Below, in pieces: positions 5,541-6,623 of a DNA stretch of 6,623 nucleotides (positions within the stretch are counted from its first letter, which is position 1; every line of letters begins with the position of its first letter). The DNA lies in assembly GCA_022827325.1 (NCBI GenBank), contig JAJDTE010000223.1, positions 1 to 6,623 of the forward strand, written 5' to 3'. The DNA is from VYFG01 sp022827325. GTDB taxonomy: Bacteria; Pseudomonadota; Gammaproteobacteria; Arenicellales; Poriferihabitantaceae. Below the pieces are notes generated by a model. It worked only from the letters and a program-made list of their open reading frames with translations. It was not told where the DNA came from and searched no databases. Both the position numbers and the translations under genes were made by a program.

Positions 5541-6187
5541 AGATCCTTGCAGATCGCATCCACAAAACCGTAGACGTCCCAACAACGGAAACAGAGTTCA
5601 CTGTCGGGCACCGGACCATCGATCGGGACGAATTCCCCCTCGAAGGGCTCTTCCCAATGCGCGATGCGCGGATCCCTGAATTCGCGCCTGAACATGCGGA
5701 TCTTGTCGGCCAGCGATGTTGCGGCTTCCTCGAAGCTGCCGTGCCTGCTTGCAATATCATCGGGCTTCTGCCGGTAACCGGGCTCGTGACGGTGTGACCG
5801 GATGACGGACGCCACGTAGGCCTGCAGTGCCGCCTCGTCGGTTACGGCATCGATATCCACCCATGTGCGGACCAGGATGCTGATCCAGCAGGGGTCGCCG
5901 TCCCCCTGGATAAATCGAAAGACATGGCCATACCATGTCGTGCCTAATGGACCTTCCCGCAGTCCCCTGGACACAAGCACCAGAAGCTCCGGCGACTGTT
6001 CCGCGGAATAGGGTCCGTTGTTGCTGTATGCCCATCCTCTGCTTTCCATCACGCCACGCTCGCAGTCCGGATTTTCCCGGATGGCGTAATCGACATCACG
6101 GATCCAGGGATACCTGTCTGCCTGGAGATCGTCGAACACCAGGCGATGCTGAATGGAACCGGGAGCACTGGGGGCGGTCAGATTCAC
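5513..6187 (-). CDS. Family B protein, copy 2: unknown function, coupled to the conjugative ATPase gene
   Basis: A 224-residue paralogue of the protein at 3683-4309. Matching blocks are YAIRENP (34-40), LLVLVS (68-73), YGHV (86-89), a W-x-S-I-L-V stretch (101-106), SFEEAATSLADKIRMF (151-166) and CWDVYG (202-207). It has about 20 extra residues at the N-terminus relative to copy 1, and no signal peptide. The start is a GTG at 6187 whose last two bases are the first two of the ATPase TGA stop (GTGA overlap). AGGAGG lies 5 bases upstream, so it is almost certainly expressed from the transfer operon. Its 3' end overlaps A2 by 28 bp. Family unknown; pairing with A2 is inferred from the repeated arrangement. 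Confidence 0.87.
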   Translation of the reverse strand: MNLTAPSAPGSIQHRLVFDDLQADRYPWIRDVDYAIRENPDCERGVMESRGWAYSNNGPYSAEQSPELLVLVSRGLREGPLGTTWYGHVFRFIQGDGDPCWISILVRTWVDIDAVTDEAALQAYVASVIRSHRHEPGYRQKPDDIASRHGSFEEAATSLADKIRMFRREFRDPRIAHWEEPFEGEFVPIDGPVPDSELCFRCWDVYGFVDAICKDLHHEEGSAA

Positions 6188-6623
6188 GAAAGCCTCCTCT
6201 CGCGTATCTGCTCTGCAACCAGGTCGACCGCCTCCAGTTCCGTCTCGAGGCCATGCTCATCCATGAGCCGCAACCGTTCGGCCACTTCGGACTCTTCTGT
6301 CTGGGACAGGGCCATGGCGATCGCCGGCGGGACGTTCCGGAACAGCATGGGAGGGCGCCCCGAAAGAAGGACCCCCTCGGAGTAGCGCCCGGGAGCCCGC
6401 CTGGCCTCTTCGAGCAACAGGCGGTCCTCTTCGGTGAGGCGGCGGAACCGGGATATCTCCTCGATTTCCTCCTTCGGCATGGACAGGCAGAACCAGAACT
6501 CGCACATGTTCAGGATCTGTCTGGTCTCGTCCGGGAAATCCTGCAGGCTCTGGGTGGCCATCCAGAGCCACAGGCCCCACTTGCGCCACATCTTCGCGCC
6601 GCGGATCAGGTATCCGGCCAGGT
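6184..6623 (-). CDS. Conjugative transfer ATPase, VirB4/TraC-like (TIGR03744), C-terminal part
   Basis: The last 145 residues of a protein cut by the window edge; the frame is open to 6623 with no need for the internal ATG at 6591. The segment LAGYLIRGAKMWRKWG, then LWMATQSLQDFP, matches the end of the ATPase domain in VirB4-type conjugative ATPases; ATQ is the conserved motif after the Walker B strand. NMCEFWFCLSMPKEEIEEISRFR, the EGVLLSG stretch and LFRNVPPAIAMALSQTEESE are typical of the C-terminal tail of the TIGR03744 (PFL_4706-type) ICE family. VirB4 ATPases power assembly of the type IV secretion channel and pilus at the inner membrane. Walker A and B lie outside the window. Its stop overlaps the GTG start of family B copy 2. 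Confidence 0.92.
   Translation of the reverse strand, partial: LAGYLIRGAKMWRKWGLWLWMATQSLQDFPDETRQILNMCEFWFCLSMPKEEIEEISRFRRLTEEDRLLLEEARRAPGRYSEGVLLSGRPPMLFRNVPPAIAMALSQTEESEVAERLRLMDEHGLETELEAVDLVAEQIRERRLS
6193..6198 (-). promoter_or_regulatory. Ribosome binding site for family B copy 2
   Basis: AGGAGG on the minus strand, 5 bases before the GTG at 6187, inside the coding end of the ATPase gene. It decides the GTG start and the GTGA coupling. Confidence 0.85.

Larger units (their letters stand above)
2920..6187. other. Accessory gene block inserted in the transfer operon (A1/B1/C/A2/B2)
   Basis: Five genes of unrecognised function lie between the conjugative ATPase and the TIGR03757-like gene. 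The order along the plus strand is A1 forward, B1 reverse, C reverse, A2 forward, B2 reverse. A1/A2 are paralogues and B1/B2 are paralogues, so the convergent A-B pair occurs twice. Hand-counted GC falls from 47/60 in 2041-2100 (transfer gene) to 27/60 in 2941-3000, 33/60 in 3181-3240 and 32/60 in 5221-5280. No integrase, transposase, terminal repeats or target duplication are visible, so the mode of entry is unknown. The block boundaries are inferred from gene content. Confidence 0.7.

Noticed and set aside
1..6623. CRISPR arrays, tRNA or rRNA genes, insertion sequences, attachment sites
   Set aside because: No spaced direct repeats, cloverleaf-like sequence, transposase or integrase coding, or terminal inverted repeats were seen in either strand.

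Overview
This window is part of an integrative and conjugative element (ICE) or related genomic island in a GC-rich proteobacterium. The flanking genes match the mating-pore genes of the GI-type (MPF_G) type IV secretion system, the class known from Haemophilus ICEHin1056 and the Pseudomonas PFGI-1/clc-like islands. I cannot name the species. The transfer genes run on the minus strand, so they are transcribed from position 6623 towards position 1.

In transfer-operon order, 6623-6184 is the C-terminal end of a VirB4/TraC-like conjugative ATPase (TIGR03744-like), cut by the window edge. Further down are three periplasmic transfer proteins in contiguous order: a TIGR03757-like protein (about 2859-2431), a TraU-like TIGR03756 protein (2434-1442) and a TIGR03755-like protein (1431-61). 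TIGR03757 and TIGR03756 share an ATGA stop/start overlap. Positions 1-60 hold only a small hairpin and perhaps the first codons of the next gene.

Between the ATPase and the TIGR03757 gene lies a five-gene block (2920-6187) that I do not recognise as part of the transfer machinery. It contains two diverged copies of one convergent gene pair: family A on the plus strand (2920-3681 and 4929-5540) facing family B on the minus strand (3683-4309 and 5513-6187). A fifth gene, C (4306-4833, minus), sits between the two pairs. A proteins have an N-terminal CxxC...H...DC pattern that suggests a small zinc ribbon, followed by conserved FCEERNL, READRR.IW.YS and DIDWI blocks. B proteins share HAL/YAI-R-NP, YGHV, S-(Y/F)-x-E-A...IR-x-F and C-(F/W)-DVYG blocks.

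The minus-strand block genes are wired into the transfer operon. B copy 2 starts at a GTG overlapping the ATPase stop codon, and C overlaps B copy 1 by ATGA. The A genes are antisense to the operon. Any transcript that reads from the ATPase into the TIGR03757 gene would therefore be antisense to both A genes. The block has lower GC than the flanking transfer genes, and the TIGR03757 gene at its edge has no convincing start codon. Both facts fit insertion of a cargo module into a core transfer operon. The A/B/C function is unknown; defence, anti-defence, exclusion or regulation are hypotheses only.
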